Assembly (NCBI RefSeq): GCF_002078875.1
Contig: NC_034409.1
Location: 10,945,399 to 11,009,398 of the forward strand
DNA length: 64,000 bases
Origin: Numida meleagris
Lineage: Eukaryota > Chordata > Aves > Galliformes > Numididae
Reading direction: 5' to 3'
Notes under the pieces: model-generated
Told to the model about the DNA's origin: nothing
Seen by the model: the letters and a program-made list of their open reading frames with translations, nothing else
Database searches by the model: none
Part shown: positions 63,185 to 64,000 of the stretch, one piece after another
Layout of the letters: each line of letters begins with the position of its first letter
Position numbering within the stretch: the first letter of the stretch is position 1
Translations under genes and position numbers: made by a program

Positions 63185-63425
63185 GGGAAATAAGCAAGAG
63201 GAGATGGAAATCGTGTTGCCAATTAGAAAACTGTGACCTAATTGCTATCATGGAAACGTGGTGGGACAAATGACATAACTGGAATACTGAGGTCTACAAG
63301 ATTTTTAGAAGGGATAGGCAGGGCAGGAGAGGTGGGGGAGTTGCCCTCTGTGTTAAGATGGGGATAGATTGCAAAGAACTGCCTCTGAGAAACAGCCATG
63401 AGCAGGCTGAGAGCTTGTTTTATGT
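63185..63425 (+). mobile_element. CR1 LINE, endonuclease-domain fragment in GNAT3 intron 1
   Basis: Translation (with small frame changes) gives ENCDLIAIMETWWD, YNWNTEVYKIF-like and RRDRQGRRGGGVALCVKMGI, the apurinic endonuclease domain in the N-terminal half of CR1 ORF2 (consensus DLVAITETWWD ... GRRGGGVALYV). RT and 3' UTR do not follow, so this is a 5'-domain remnant. No activity is possible. Confidence 0.85.
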
Positions 63426-64000
63426 CATTTTATACAAATTAAATGACAAACAAAAACTAAAGACAATACATTTGTTTATAGCACATTCCATGATCTCAGC
63501 AAAAACATTCTCTATACAGAGCTGATAATTTGCTGTTTATAAAACACACACAGGGAGAGGAAGCAAAAGAAATACAACGTCCATTTCTCATGTTCTTGAG
63601 AAGCTGCCTAGGATCCAGGAGGGCTAAGCCCTCTGTGCTAAATGCTACTGTGCTATCAAGGCCATCCTTGACAGAAATTTACTCTCTGCATATTTATACT
63701 TCAAAAATCATATCAGAACTCTAAGATTAAAGTTTTACTTCTTTTGTATCAGGAAACAGATATGATCAAGCCTTGTTCCACATTGCGTGAAGTTTACGTA
63801 CTTTGTAGGCCAGCCTGTAATTTGTGTGTAAAGCGTAAAGCACGCCACAACAGCTGGTACTCAGTATCAGATATCAACAGCAACATTTCACAGAAATAAG
63901 AGCTCACTTGTAGTTTAGATAACGATTACAACGTTGAAGTTGATTACAACTTTGAAGTTTATTAGTCCAAGGTAGTTTCCAGTGGTGAGTGCTGGTCACT

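Larger units (their letters stand above)
61525..64000 (+). other. GNAT3: GNAT3 intron 1 (5' part)
   Basis: The intron begins GTAAATAA. It contains a small CR1 tail (61736-61803), a TTG/GTT simple repeat near 62.06 kb, a GATA-like tract near 62.87 kb and a CR1 endonuclease-domain fragment (63185-63425). No G-alpha exon 2 (the short exon encoding the P-loop GAGESGKST) was found before the window ends, so intron 1 is at least 2.4 kb. The rest is AT-rich sequence with no recognised feature. Confidence 0.75.

Noticed and set aside
61525..64000. GNAT3 exon 2
   Set aside because: Looked for a short exon encoding GAGESGKST with an acceptor in the right phase; none found in the visible intron.
1..64000. 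tRNA, rRNA and known snRNA genes
   Set aside because: No tRNA B-box (GGTTCGAATCC-type) with cloverleaf, no rRNA blocks and no snRNA core sequences were seen on either strand.

Overview
The window looks like avian nuclear DNA, most likely galliform. The evidence is about 19 fragments of the bird/reptile LINE CR1 (conserved 3' UTR, ending in ATTCTATG-type tails), an avian ERVL-type solo LTR, a second ERV LTR of a type I associate with galliforms, and a short copy resembling chicken Mariner1_GG. There is no operon structure, no dense coding and no bacterial signal. The species call is inference from repeat families; no alignment was run.

One host gene exon is well supported: coding exon 1 of GNAT3 (alpha-gustducin, taste-receptor G protein alpha subunit) at 61407-61524 on the + strand. 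It has a strong Kozak context and a GT donor in the phase expected for G-alpha genes. The rest of the gene lies beyond the right edge; I found no exon 2 in the 2.5 kb of intron 1 that is visible. The 61 kb upstream is intergenic or distal regulatory sequence. By mammalian synteny CD36 would lie on this side, pointing the other way, but I could not recognise any CD36 coding exon.

Layout: 1-6 kb holds three CR1 fragments and unresolved unique sequence. 6-13 kb is mostly AT-rich unique DNA with a pyrimidine-rich tract. 13.4-14.6 kb is a long CR1. 16.5-17.1, 22.6-23.1 and 23.2 kb are further CR1 pieces. 24.4-24.7 kb is a 300-bp pure A/G strand. 25.2-26.4 kb is a minus-strand ERV LTR with tandem repeats, interrupted by a (GAAAT)n array and a CR1. 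28.4 kb is an old CR1. 33.3-33.8 kb is a shrunken mariner. 34.9, 36.6 and 39.9-40.9 kb are CR1. 41.16-41.69 kb is a 529-bp solo ERVL LTR with 5-bp target duplications. 43.0-44.3 kb is the longest minus-strand CR1. 50.6, 54.7, 56.4 and 57 kb are CR1 pieces. 61.4 kb is GNAT3 exon 1, with a small CR1 tail at 61.7 kb and a CR1 endonuclease fragment at 63.2 kb inside intron 1.

I found no convincing new multi-gene system. The most useful observations are the GNAT3 exon, the nested LTR/microsatellite/CR1 composite at 25-26 kb, the clean ERVL solo LTR, CR1 pieces that keep 5' domains but lack the 3' tail, and several perfect inverted repeats.
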